A stretch of 14,035 bases of DNA from Pseudomonadota bacterium (GTDB lineage Bacteria > Pseudomonadota > Alphaproteobacteria > Azospirillales > Azospirillaceae). Shown one piece after another: positions 8,616 to 14,035 of the stretch (the stretch's first letter is position 1; every line of letters begins with the position of its first letter). The stretch lies in NCBI GenBank assembly GCA_023412175.1, contig JAEYOB010000522.1, forward strand, positions 1-14,035, given 5' to 3'. The notes beneath the pieces were generated by a model. The model did no database searches. It saw only the letters and a list, made by a program, of their open reading frames with translations, and was not told where the DNA came from. The position numbers and the translations under genes are program-made.

Positions 8616-8664
8616 ATTAGGCCGGCTGCCTTCAGGGCCGGCAATGTTGTGGGGATTGCCCGTC

Positions 8665-8994
8665 ATGCGTCATCTGATTGCCGCCTTTCTCGTCGCCCCG
8701 CTGGCGCTGGCCGGCGCTGCCCTGGCGGCGGACGGCGAGTACACGCTGGTCATCAAGGACCACATGTTCCATCCCGCCACGATCGAGGTTCCGGCCGGGC
8801 AGAGGTTGGTGCTGATCGTCAACAACCAGGATCCCACGGCCGAAGAGTTCGAGAGCAGCGACTTCAAGGCCGAGAAGATCATCGGCGGCGGCCGGTCGGC
8901 GCGCGTCAACGTCGCCCCGCTCAAGCCCGGCGAATACAAGTTCTTCGGCGAGTTCCACATGGAAACCGCCCAGGGCACGCTGATCGCGAAGTAA
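8665..8994 (+). CDS. Periplasmic cupredoxin-fold protein (EfeO cupredoxin / FtrB-like), partner of FTR1
   Basis: A secreted 109-residue protein. Seen: a signal peptide (MRHLIAAFLVAPLALAGAALA) with likely cleavage after residue 21 or 22; then a cupredoxin-like beta domain with IKDHMFHPATIEVPAGQRL, VNNQDPTAEEFES and the closing LKPGEYKFFGEFHMETAQGTLIA, as in the cupredoxin domain of EfeO and in FtrB of the Brucella/Bordetella iron system. The whole protein has no cysteine: the usual type-1 copper Cys in the last loop is Gly95, while His36, His98 and Met99 remain. So blue-copper electron transfer is unlikely and a metal-binding or chaperone role fits better. ATG at 8665 is chosen for the signal peptide, with GGGGA about 9 bases upstream; ATG at 8644 would blur it. 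FTR1 starts 41 bases downstream. Confidence 0.85.
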   Translation: MRHLIAAFLVAPLALAGAALAADGEYTLVIKDHMFHPATIEVPAGQRLVLIVNNQDPTAEEFESSDFKAEKIIGGGRSARVNVAPLKPGEYKFFGEFHMETAQGTLIAK

Positions 8995-9035
8995 GGCGTG
9001 AAACGCCAGGCCGCCCACGTCAGCCGGAGAACGCC

Positions 9036-9866
9036 ATGCTCGCCAGTCTCATCATCGTGTTCCGCGAGGTCCTCGAAGCCGGCCTGATCATTGGTATCGT
9101 GCTTGCGGCCACGCGCGGTGTTCCTGGACGCGGGCGCTGGGTGGCGGCGGGAGTCGGCGCCGGCGTTGCCGGGGCCTGTGCCGTCGCCGCCTTCGCCGAC
9201 GCCATCTCCGCACAGTTGGACGGCAGCGGGCAGGAGCTGTTCAACGCCGCCGTGCTGCTGACCGCCGTGGTCATGCTGGCTTGGCACAACGCCTGGATGG
9301 CTCGGCATAGCCGCGAGCACGTCGCCGAGATGCGTGCCGTCGGCCGTGCCGTCGAGTCCGGCGAGCGGCCGCCGCAGGCCCTGGCGGTGGTGGTCGGCGT
9401 GGCGGTTCTGCGCGAGGGTGCGGAGGTGGTGCTGTTCCTGGCCGGCATCGCTTCGACCGACAGCAGCGGCGCGGCGCAGCTGGCGCTCGGCGGGGCAGGG
9501 GGCGTTGCTCTGGGCGCGCTGGCGGCGCTGCTGGTCTACAAGGGGTTGCTCAACGTCCCGACACGCCACCTGTTCGCCGTGACCTCGTGGCTGATCACGC
9601 TGCTGGCGGCGGGCATGGCGGCTTCGGCCATGCACTACCTGTCGCAGGCCGGGCTGGTGAGCATCGGCGCGGCGGAGCTGTGGGACAGCCGCTTCCTGCT
9701 GCGCGACGACAGCATGCTTGGGCAGGTGCTGCACATCCTCGTCGGCTACACTGATCGGCCCACCGCCCTGCAGGCCGCGGCGTGGCTGGCGGTCGTGGCG
9801 TCCATCACGCCGCTCACCCGGATCGCCCGCCCGCAGGATCGTGTGCGGCCGGTGTCGGCGGGGTAG
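9036..9866 (+). CDS. FTR1-family iron permease (EfeU / FtrC-like)
   Basis: An inner-membrane iron permease of 276 residues. Seen: N-terminal MLASLIIVFREVLEAGLIIG with the first RExxE motif (Arg10-Glu14), the second RExxE in the fourth helix (VAVLREGAEVVLFLAG, Arg126-Glu130), and about seven hydrophobic helices. RExxE motifs bind ferric iron during passage in yeast Ftr1 and bacterial EfeU. ATG at 9036 has GGAG 6 bases upstream. It follows the cupredoxin gene, so the two form one unit. Bacterial FTR1 systems usually add an iron-oxidising or binding partner: EfeO and EfeB, or P19/FtrA and FtrD. None of those is encoded here, leaving a two-gene version. An iron-box-like site upstream suggests control by iron. 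It converges on rssA across about 110 GC-rich bases. Confidence 0.92.
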   Translation: MLASLIIVFREVLEAGLIIGIVLAATRGVPGRGRWVAAGVGAGVAGACAVAAFADAISAQLDGSGQELFNAAVLLTAVVMLAWHNAWMARHSREHVAEMRAVGRAVESGERPPQALAVVVGVAVLREGAEVVLFLAGIASTDSSGAAQLALGGAGGVALGALAALLVYKGLLNVPTRHLFAVTSWLITLLAAGMAASAMHYLSQAGLVSIGAAELWDSRFLLRDDSMLGQVLHILVGYTDRPTALQAAAWLAVVASITPLTRIARPQDRVRPVSAG

Positions 9867-9975
9867 GGCGCGCCGCACTTTTCCGTGTTCACGCGCGCCG
9901 GGCAGCCGAAGCCGCTTCGTCGTTGCTGTGGCGCCGGGTGCGCGGCGCGCGTGGACACCGGGGGCGTGGCGTCTC

Positions 9976-10902
9976 CTACAGCCGGCGCAACGCCAGTTCG
10001 ATCTGCGGGCGCATGATGGACGCTGCGGCGTAGCCGATCTCCACCACCTCGGCGGCGCGGTCGAATTCCAGGATGCCAACGTGGCCGAGGCGTGGCGTCA
10101 CCAGCACGTCCGGCGGCTCGCCGGCGAGGCGCGAGCGGGTGATGCGGTCCTGCATGATGTCGATGGAGCCGGCCAGGATCTCCAGCACGTTGGGCGCCGG
10201 GCCGTGCGCCGTCGCCTCGATCTGGTCGGCCAGGAAGCGCGTGCGGATGCTCGGCCGCCGGCCGATCCAGGCGCTGACCTGCTGGGTGAGCTGCCCGAAG
10301 GCCGAGGTCGCCACGCCGGCCTCGGCCATAACCGGGCGCGACGGGGCCGACAGTTCGCTGTTCAGGTTCACCGCGATCACCACGTCCGCGCCCAGCGCCC
10401 GGCATAGCGACACCGGCACCGGGTTGACCAGCGCACCGTCGACCAGCCACTGCTGTCCCGAGCGCACCGCCGGGAAGACGCCGGGCATTGCCGCGGACGC
10501 GCACACTGCGTCCAGCATCGGCCCCTCGCGCAGCCAGATCTCGCGGCCCGTCGCCAGGTCGGTGGCCACGGCGGCGTAGGGCTTCGGCAGATCCTCGATG
10601 CGGATGTCGGTGTGGTCGTTGCGGAAGCGCTCGAACACGCGCTCGGCGGCGACCAACCCGCCGCGCCGGAACGTCACGTCGATGATGCCGAGCATGCCCA
10701 GCAGGCCCATGCTCTGCGCCCAGCTCTGCAGCGCGTCGAGCTGGTCGGTGAGATAGGCCGCCCCCACCGCGGCGCCGATGGAGGTGCCGCAGATGATGTC
10801 CGCTTCGATGCCCAGTTCGTCCAGCGCCCGCAGCACGCCGATGTGCGCCCAGCCGCGCGCCGCTCCGCTGCCCAAGGCCAACCCGATCTTCCGTCCCGTC
10901 AC
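9976..10902 (-). CDS. rssA: Patatin-like phospholipase / serine hydrolase RssA
   Basis: A 308-residue patatin-family acyl hydrolase, close to E. coli RssA (301 residues) along its whole length. Seen: the oxyanion-hole glycine loop IGLALGSGAARGWAHIGVL near the start; the nucleophile elbow GTSIG with Ser41; the second catalytic residue Asp155 in WLVDGALVNPVPVSL; and RSRLAGEPPDVLVTP near the C-terminus, all as in RssA. There is no signal peptide or membrane helix. GTG at 10900-10902 is chosen because GAGG lies 6 bases before it and the protein then begins MTGRKIGLALGSG, like the E. coli protein; an upstream GTG at 10926 has no ribosome site. In E. coli rssA neighbours rssB, but no rssB is present here and the gene stands alone. 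The lipid substrate is not known. Confidence 0.9.
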   Translation of the reverse strand: MTGRKIGLALGSGAARGWAHIGVLRALDELGIEADIICGTSIGAAVGAAYLTDQLDALQSWAQSMGLLGMLGIIDVTFRRGGLVAAERVFERFRNDHTDIRIEDLPKPYAAVATDLATGREIWLREGPMLDAVCASAAMPGVFPAVRSGQQWLVDGALVNPVPVSLCRALGADVVIAVNLNSELSAPSRPVMAEAGVATSAFGQLTQQVSAWIGRRPSIRTRFLADQIEATAHGPAPNVLEILAGSIDIMQDRITRSRLAGEPPDVLVTPRLGHVGILEFDRAAEVVEIGYAAASIMRPQIELALRRL

Positions 10903-11210
10903 GATGTGCCTCGTTCTCTCCCTCACCGAATTTGGGCAATGGCCGTCCGGATGGAAAGCCGCCGGACGACAACCGGCCGGATGGCCGAGACGTTAGGCCT
11001 CCCGGCCGGCTCGGCCCCTTCGGATAATCTGCCGGGGAGCTGGGGTTTATCGAAAGTTTCCGGTAATCATCCCTTGGATTTCTTTAAAGTCAATGACGCT
11101 GTGATGATTTTTGGATGGATGATTTTTTCTTTGTTGCTCGTTAACCAAACAGCAACTCGCCGACCGGTAGTTTGATCGCAGGATAGATCTTCACCGTGGC
11201 AGAGGACGCC
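10903..11210. other. Intergenic region with an AT-rich core
   Basis: The stretch lies between the divergent rssA and a 43-codon membrane protein gene. Bases 10927-11040 are GC-rich with no recognised feature. Bases 11041-11170 are strikingly AT-rich for this genome. Inside are a 15-base-period direct repeat (GATGATTTTT at 11103 and again at 11118) and a hairpin-capable GTTGCT (11133-11138) / AGCAAC (11151-11156) with a 12-base spacer. This is likely the promoter region of the small gene, possibly with an intrinsically curved segment, but I could not fix a -35/-10 pair. Confidence 0.5.
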
Positions 11211-11342
11211 ATGTCAAAGGACCTGAAGAGCTTCAAGAAGGATTGGCAGCGCTGGACCCGCGTGGAGCGCCTGACCGCCATCGCGCTGCTGGTCGCCGCC
11301 ACCGTCGTGCTCGGCGGCCCGTTGACTCTGGGAATTCTCTAG
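11211..11342 (+). CDS. Small single-pass membrane protein (43 residues), unknown function
   Basis: A very short gene. ATG at 11211 has AGAGGA 5 bases upstream, and the frame closes with TAG at 11340-11342. The product starts MSKDLKSFKKDWQRWTRVER, a basic amphipathic stretch, and continues into one hydrophobic helix at about residues 21-43 (LTAIALLVAATVVLGG, then PLTLGIL). The positive-inside rule places the N-terminus in the cytoplasm. A strong ribosome site, protein-like composition and a long AT-rich upstream region support a real gene. The stop is 3 bases from the stop of the convergent LysE gene. I do not recognise the family. Small proteins with a basic head and one helix often modulate a larger membrane protein, but no partner can be named. 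A chance frame cannot be excluded without homologues. Confidence 0.6.
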   Translation: MSKDLKSFKKDWQRWTRVERLTAIALLVAATVVLGGPLTLGIL

Positions 11343-11345
11343 GTT

Positions 11346-11969
11346 TCAGAAAGCCGCGGCGAGGGCCAGCAGCCCGAACCCGGCGAGCACCGCGCCCGAC
11401 ACGCGGTTGATCCAGAGCATCGCAACGGTCGTCACCCGCCGCCGCAACACGCCGACCCCGGTGCTCAGCGCCAGCCACCACGCCGCCGATCCCAGGAACA
11501 CGCCGAGCACCAGCGCCGATGCTTCCAGCAGGGGCGCCTCGCCGGCTTCTGCCAACCCCAGCGCGCCGAACACCGCGGCGAAGCTGATTATGGTCGCAGG
11601 ATTTGCGAGCGTCAGCACCACGGTGGATGCGTAGGCGCCGGCCAGGGTGTGCGTCGTCCGCGCATCCGCCGCCTGCTCCGCCGGCCGGGCGCGCAAGGTC
11701 GCGATCCCCAGCCACAGCAACACCAGTCCACCCACCAGCCGCAACGTCGTCTGCCAGTCCAGCAGCAGGTTGGTGACGGCTGCCAGCCCGAACCCCGCGA
11801 TGGCGCCGTACACAGCGTCGGCGGTGGCGGCGCCCAACCCGGTGGCGAACCCGACCGCAACCCCATCGGCCAGCGTGCGCCGAACGCACAGCAGCCCGAT
11901 CGGTCCGACCGGCGCGGCAATGGACAGCCCGATGACGGCGCCCTTCAGAAACAGGAAAGCGGTTTCCAT
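11346..11969 (-). CDS. LysE-family amino-acid exporter
   Basis: An inner-membrane transporter of 207 residues in the LysE/RhtB family, which exports amino acids or related metabolites. Seen: the family opening FLKGAVIGLSIAAPVGPIG followed by LLCVRRTLADG and VGFATGLGAATADAVYGAIAG; about six hydrophobic helices; the central LANPATIISFAAVFGALGL, which matches the second conserved segment; and a helical end, AVLAGFGLLALAAAF. ATG at 11967-11969 is used because the hydrophobic protein begins exactly there; the frame is open to 12149 but the extra residues overlap the Lrp gene. It starts 5 bases after the Lrp stop, so the two are one operon. Lrp-type regulators commonly sense the amino acid that the linked LysE protein exports. 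The substrate cannot be told from sequence. Confidence 0.9.
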   Translation of the reverse strand: METAFLFLKGAVIGLSIAAPVGPIGLLCVRRTLADGVAVGFATGLGAATADAVYGAIAGFGLAAVTNLLLDWQTTLRLVGGLVLLWLGIATLRARPAEQAADARTTHTLAGAYASTVVLTLANPATIISFAAVFGALGLAEAGEAPLLEASALVLGVFLGSAAWWLALSTGVGVLRRRVTTVAMLWINRVSGAVLAGFGLLALAAAF

Positions 11970-11974
11970 GGCGG

Positions 11975-12424
11975 CTATCCGACCGGCAGGGCGGCCGTCT
12001 CCTTCACTGAAGACAGGGCGATGGCCGTGTGTGAACGCACCACGCCGGGCAATGCCTTCAACTCGTCCGTCAGGAAGCGCTCCAGGGCGGCGGTGTCGGG
12101 CACGCGGATCTTGAGCAGATAGGACCACTCCCCGGTCATGTGGTGGCACTCCTGCACGGATGGGTTGGCGGTCATGGCGGTGCGGAAGGCGGAGTCGTGC
12201 TCCGGCCGCTCCAGCAGCACGTGCACGAAGGCCAGAACATCCAGCCCGACGGGCTTGGGTGCGATGCGCGCGCCCCAGCCAGCGATGACGCCGGAGGCTT
12301 GAAGCTTCTTCAGCCGTTCGTTGACCGCCGAGACCGACAGGCCAACCGCAGCGCTCACTTCGGCGTAAGAAGCGCGTCCGTCTTGCTGGAAATGCGCTAT
12401 GATTTTGCGGTCAAGATCGTCCAT
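11975..12424 (-). CDS. Lrp/AsnC-family transcriptional regulator
   Basis: A 149-residue feast/famine regulator. Seen: an N-terminal helix-turn-helix at about residues 4-45 (MDDLDRKIIAHFQQDGRAS, then AAVGLSVSAVNERLKKLQASGVI) and a C-terminal RAM ligand-binding domain at about 62-145, with CHHMTGEWSYLLKIRVPDTAALE as the conserved loop-strand region and PGVVRSHTAIALSSVKE at the end. The ATG at 12422-12424 has no ribosome site, but a good promoter ends 6 bases before it, so the mRNA is probably leaderless. It is followed 5 bases after its stop by the LysE exporter, which it likely activates when an amino acid accumulates. Autoregulation is usual for the family. Family is certain; the effector is unknown. 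Confidence 0.93.
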   Translation of the reverse strand: MDDLDRKIIAHFQQDGRASYAEVSAAVGLSVSAVNERLKKLQASGVIAGWGARIAPKPVGLDVLAFVHVLLERPEHDSAFRTAMTANPSVQECHHMTGEWSYLLKIRVPDTAALERFLTDELKALPGVVRSHTAIALSSVKETAALPVG

Positions 12425-12430
12425 GTCAGG

Positions 12431-12459
12431 ATAATATGCGGAATCTTGGGGTAGCGCAA
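12431..12459 (-). promoter_or_regulatory. Promoter of the Lrp-LysE operon, placing the start at the ATG
   Basis: Read on the minus strand: TTGCGC (12454-12459), a 17-base spacer and TATTAT (12431-12436). Six bases then separate the -10 from the A of the ATG, so initiation at the usual distance gives an mRNA beginning at or next to the start codon. No ribosome site is present in the gap. Confidence 0.6.
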
Positions 12460-12523
12460 TTCATTCCTATGCCCCGTCGGTGCGGGAGGCGCACGGGCTG
12501 CGGCATGCCGGACAAGCGAAGGC

Positions 12524-12546
12524 AAAAAAGAAGGGCCCGGCCCTTC
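12524..12546 (-). terminator. Intrinsic terminator of the bacterioferritin operon
   Basis: On the minus strand GAAGGGC pairs with GCCCTTC across a 3-base loop (12530-12546) and is followed by six T residues (12524-12529). This is a standard Rho-independent terminator, about 70 bases after the last bacterioferritin stop, and separates that operon from the Lrp gene downstream. Confidence 0.85.
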
Positions 12547-12582
12547 AGCAAGGCCGCGCCCCCAAATTTTCCGCTCTGCAGT

Positions 12583-12601
12583 GCCCTCCCTGCCGGAGGG
12601 C
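12583..12601 (-). terminator. Secondary hairpin after the bacterioferritin operon
   Basis: GCCCTCC (12583-12589) and GGAGGGC (12595-12601) form a 7-pair stem with a 5-base loop, 16 bases after the last stop of the operon. No T-run follows directly. It may stabilise the mRNA end ahead of the stronger terminator at 12524. Confidence 0.4.
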
Positions 12602-12617
12602 GGGGAGGGGTGATCGG

Positions 12618-13097
12618 TCAGCCGTCGATTTCGCCGATGGCGGATTGCAGGTAATTCTGCAAACCGACGCTGTCGATCAGTCCGATCTGCGTCTCGACGA
12701 AGTCCAGACGCTCCTCGGTCTCCTCAAGGATCTCCTCCAGGAGATCGCGCGAGACGTAATCCGCCTTGGCCTCGCACAGCGCGATGGCGGCGACGATGCG
12801 ATCGCGGTATTCGCGCTCCATGGCCAGATCGGCGCTGAGGATCTCGGGCACGTCCTCGCCGATGCGCAGCTTGCCGAGGTCCTGGAGGTTGGGGATGGCT
12901 TCGAGGAAAAGGATGCGTTCGACCAGTTCGTCGGCGCTCTTCATGACCTCGATGGAGGCGTGGTATTCCCACTTGCCCAGCCCCCGGAAGCCCCAGTTCT
13001 TCTCCATGCGCGCGTGCAGGAAATACTGGTTGATGGCGGTCAGCTGGTCCTTGAGGACCAGTTGCAACTGGGCGATGACGTCAGGGTTGCCCTTCAT
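12618..13097 (-). CDS. bfr: Bacterioferritin, haem-binding-type subunit lacking ferroxidase ligands
   Basis: A 159-residue four-helix bacterioferritin subunit, aligned without gaps to E. coli Bfr ([27 protein letters not shown], then [23 protein letters not shown]). It keeps Met52, the axial haem ligand placed at the subunit interface. But of the di-iron ferroxidase ligands Glu18, Glu51, His54, Glu94, Glu127 and His130, the residues here are Gln18, Val51, Ser54, Glu94, Thr127 and Arg130, so only one of six remains. On its own it should bind haem but not oxidise iron. The ATG has AAGGGGGG about 6 bases upstream, and this site overlaps the stop of the preceding subunit gene, so synthesis is probably coupled. 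Two-subunit bacterioferritins with this division are described in Magnetospirillum and Neisseria. It would assemble with the neighbouring product into a mixed 24-mer. Confidence 0.92.
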   Translation of the reverse strand: MKGNPDVIAQLQLVLKDQLTAINQYFLHARMEKNWGFRGLGKWEYHASIEVMKSADELVERILFLEAIPNLQDLGKLRIGEDVPEILSADLAMEREYRDRIVAAIALCEAKADYVSRDLLEEILEETEERLDFVETQIGLIDSVGLQNYLQSAIGEIDG

Positions 13098-13109
13098 GGT
13101 CCGCCCCCC

Positions 13110-13592
13110 TTACTCGGAAATCTTGCCGATGGAGGACTGCAGGTAGTTCTGCAGGCCGATCCGGTCGATGAGGCCGATCTGCTGCTCCAGCCAGTGGGCG
13201 TGATCCTCCTCGGTGTCGTCCAGCAGCTCGACCAGGATGCGGCGGGTGTCGTAGTCCTGCTCCTGCTCGCAATGGGCGATAGCCTCCTTCAGGGCGTCCA
13301 CCACCTCCAGTTCGAGCGTCAGGTCGTTGCGCAGCATCTCCGGCACGTCCTTGCCGATGCGCAGGGCGTCGCGGCTGGCGACGTCGGGCGTGCCTTCCAG
13401 GAACAGGATGCGCTTGATCAGCTTGTCGGCGTGCTCCAGCTCGTCGTGGCGCTCGTGCGCGATGCGCTCGTAAAGCGCCTTGAAGCCCCAGTTTTCCATC
13501 ATCCGGGAGTGGGCGAGGTACTGGTCGGCTGCACTCAGCTCGCCGGTAAGCAGCCTGTTCAGGCGGTCGATGACGCTCTGTTTCCCCTGCAT
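13110..13592 (-). CDS. bfr: Bacterioferritin/FtnA-like subunit with ferroxidase centre, lacking the haem methionine
   Basis: A 160-residue bacterioferritin-family subunit, first gene of the operon. Seen: MQGKQSVIDRLNRLLTGELS, then QYLAHSRMMENWGFKALYE, with the ferroxidase residues Glu18, Glu51, His54 and Glu94 in E. coli numbering, and an EEDHAHWLEQQIGLI segment supplying the last Glu and His (shifted by one residue relative to E. coli). Position 52, the haem methionine in typical Bfr, is Leu here. The ELLDDTEEDHAHWLEQQ region resembles Pseudomonas FtnA, also a haem-free member. So this is the catalytic subunit and the next gene supplies haem. ATG at 13590-13592 is preferred because AGAGG lies 7 bases upstream and the family's MQG start fits; the frame is open to 13628. 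Two iron-box sites lie 90-170 bases upstream, suggesting iron-dependent expression. Confidence 0.92.
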   Translation of the reverse strand: MQGKQSVIDRLNRLLTGELSAADQYLAHSRMMENWGFKALYERIAHERHDELEHADKLIKRILFLEGTPDVASRDALRIGKDVPEMLRNDLTLELEVVDALKEAIAHCEQEQDYDTRRILVELLDDTEEDHAHWLEQQIGLIDRIGLQNYLQSSIGKISE

Positions 13593-13683
13593 GGCTTGCC
13601 TCTGTTCTTTCGAATCTCTGCAAGCCATATGGCATGAAGTTTGGAATTGGTCAAATCGAAATTTAAGTAATTGGCGATGGTGT

Positions 13684-13698
13684 TGAGAGTGATTCTCA
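13684..13698. promoter_or_regulatory. Fur / iron box upstream of the bacterioferritin operon
   Basis: TGAGAGTGATTCTCA is a 15-base dyad (6 of 7 arm bases match) fitting the Fur 7-1-7 and TGA-N9-TCA patterns. It lies 92 bases upstream of the first bacterioferritin ATG. In other bacteria storage genes are induced by iron, so the regulator here could activate or could be Irr-type; the site alone does not say. Confidence 0.7.
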
Positions 13699-13745
13699 GT
13701 TCAATTCCCTATATTTCTTATGATATTCGCTGTTGTTTATGTAAA

Positions 13746-13760
13746 TGAGAATGATCCGCA
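13746..13760. promoter_or_regulatory. Second iron-box-like site upstream of the bacterioferritin operon
   Basis: TGAGAATGATCCGCA has a perfect TGAGAAT half and a 5 of 7 match in the other half. It shares TGAGAATG-N3-CGCA with the site at 8601-8615 ahead of the iron-uptake genes. It is 62 bases from the other box, centre to centre, in an AT-rich 228-base gap. Confidence 0.5.
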
Positions 13761-13770
13761 TAAATGATTT

Positions 13771-13802
13771 GGGCCGGGCGTGCACCGATGCGCGCCCGGC
13801 CC
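13771..13802 (-). terminator. Long hairpin after the ACT-domain gene
   Basis: GGGCCGGGCG (13771-13780) pairs perfectly with 13793-13802, and the stem continues inward through a G-U and three further pairs to a CCGA tetraloop, giving 14 pairs. On the minus strand it follows the ACT gene stop by 18 bases and leads into AAATCATTTA, which is AU-rich but not a pure T-run. A terminator is likely. Confidence 0.65.
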
Positions 13803-13820
13803 AGGATGGCGAAAAGGATG

Positions 13821-14035
13821 TCAGACCGTCTCGGCCTTGCTGGTCAGGCCCAGGCTTTCGGCGGTGTTCGCCACGGTGTTGAGGCAAGTGGCTGCGCGCT
13901 CGGCCGGGATGGAGACGGCGAAGCGGATGGTGTAGCGGCCGCCCTCGCGGTCGGGCAGCGTCTGCGCGTCGAGGCGGACGATGTTTGCGTCGATCTGGGT
14001 GAAGATGTCCGACAGCCGCGCGATCAGCCCTGGCT
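13821..14035 (-). CDS. ACT-domain protein, C-terminal part (cut by window edge)
   Basis: The last 70 residues of a protein whose start lies to the right of the window. Seen: PGLIARLSDIFTQIDANIVR, then LDAQTLPDREGGRYTIRFAVSIP, the beta-alpha-beta pattern of an ACT domain with the PG-x-L/V turn that begins its ligand-binding helix; the end, TCLNTVANTAESLGLTSKAETV, is the second helix. ACT domains bind amino acids. The closest architecture I recognise is the tandem-ACT glycine cleavage regulator (GcvR) family, in which an ACT domain ends the protein. A formyltetrahydrofolate deformylase is unlikely because its ACT domain is N-terminal. The stop is followed by a strong hairpin. Domain call moderate to good; product name uncertain. 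Confidence 0.65.
   Translation of the reverse strand, partial: PGLIARLSDIFTQIDANIVRLDAQTLPDREGGRYTIRFAVSIPAERAATCLNTVANTAESLGLTSKAETV

Noticed and set aside
9867..9975. Possible long terminator between FTR1 and rssA
   Set aside because: GCGCGCCGCAC near 9868 and a GTGCGCGGCGCGC stretch near 9938 can pair only with a 2-base bulge and a loop of about 60 bases; in such GC-rich DNA this is weak evidence.
8670..10079. Long open frame antisense to the cupredoxin and FTR1 genes
   Set aside because: Shadow of two well-supported genes; no recognisable motif.
12480..13637. 385-codon plus-strand frame antisense to both bacterioferritin genes
   Set aside because: Its internally repeated look is only the mirror of two homologous bacterioferritin genes.

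Overview
The window looks like chromosome from a high-GC alphaproteobacterium, most likely an Azospirillum-type member of the Rhodospirillales. That placement is an inference from overall GC-rich codon use, the dctP/dctS/dctR arrangement, TGA-N9-TCA style iron boxes and a paired bacterioferritin operon; no rRNA gene is present to confirm it. No tRNA, CRISPR array, complete insertion sequence or phage gene was recognised. Both edges cut genes: dctP on the left and an ACT-domain gene on the right.

Layout. (1) 1-2946: start of dctP (TRAP dicarboxylate-binding protein, minus strand), divergent from the dctS-dctR two-component operon; a dyad lies in the shared upstream region. (2) 2948-3777: a strong hairpin, a small coiled-coil protein, then a 490-base stretch with no convincing gene but with repeats that resemble a worn insertion-sequence end. 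(3) 3778-5855: bfd, the [2Fe-2S] ferredoxin that releases iron from bacterioferritin, under a near-perfect Fur/iron box, and a divergent GH13 alpha-glucosidase. (4) 5888-8478: two VOC (glyoxalase-fold) proteins, divergent from an HxlR-type regulator with an SCP2-like tail, which overlaps an FtsJ/RlmM-like RNA 2'-O-methyltransferase gene. (5) 8568-9866: an iron-uptake pair, a periplasmic cupredoxin-fold protein plus an FTR1 permease, behind an iron-box-like site. (6) 9976-11342: an rssA-type patatin hydrolase, an AT-rich intergenic region and a 43-residue membrane protein. (7) 11346-12424: an Lrp regulator and a LysE exporter in one operon. (8) 12524-13760: two bacterioferritin subunits with a terminator below and two iron boxes above. 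(9) 13771-14035: a long hairpin and the 3' end of an ACT-domain gene.

The unifying theme is iron. Uptake (FTR1), storage (the bacterioferritin pair) and release (Bfd) sit in three separate loci within 10 kb, and each has a related TGA(G)AAT-type box upstream. The two bacterioferritin subunits are complementary: one keeps the ferroxidase ligands but lacks the haem methionine, the other keeps the methionine but has lost nearly all ferroxidase ligands. The rest is ordinary accessory metabolism and regulation. I did not find a clearly new multi-gene system. The least ordinary items are the Cys-rich tail on Bfd, the Cys-free cupredoxin paired with FTR1, the 43-residue membrane protein, and two regulators that look leaderless.
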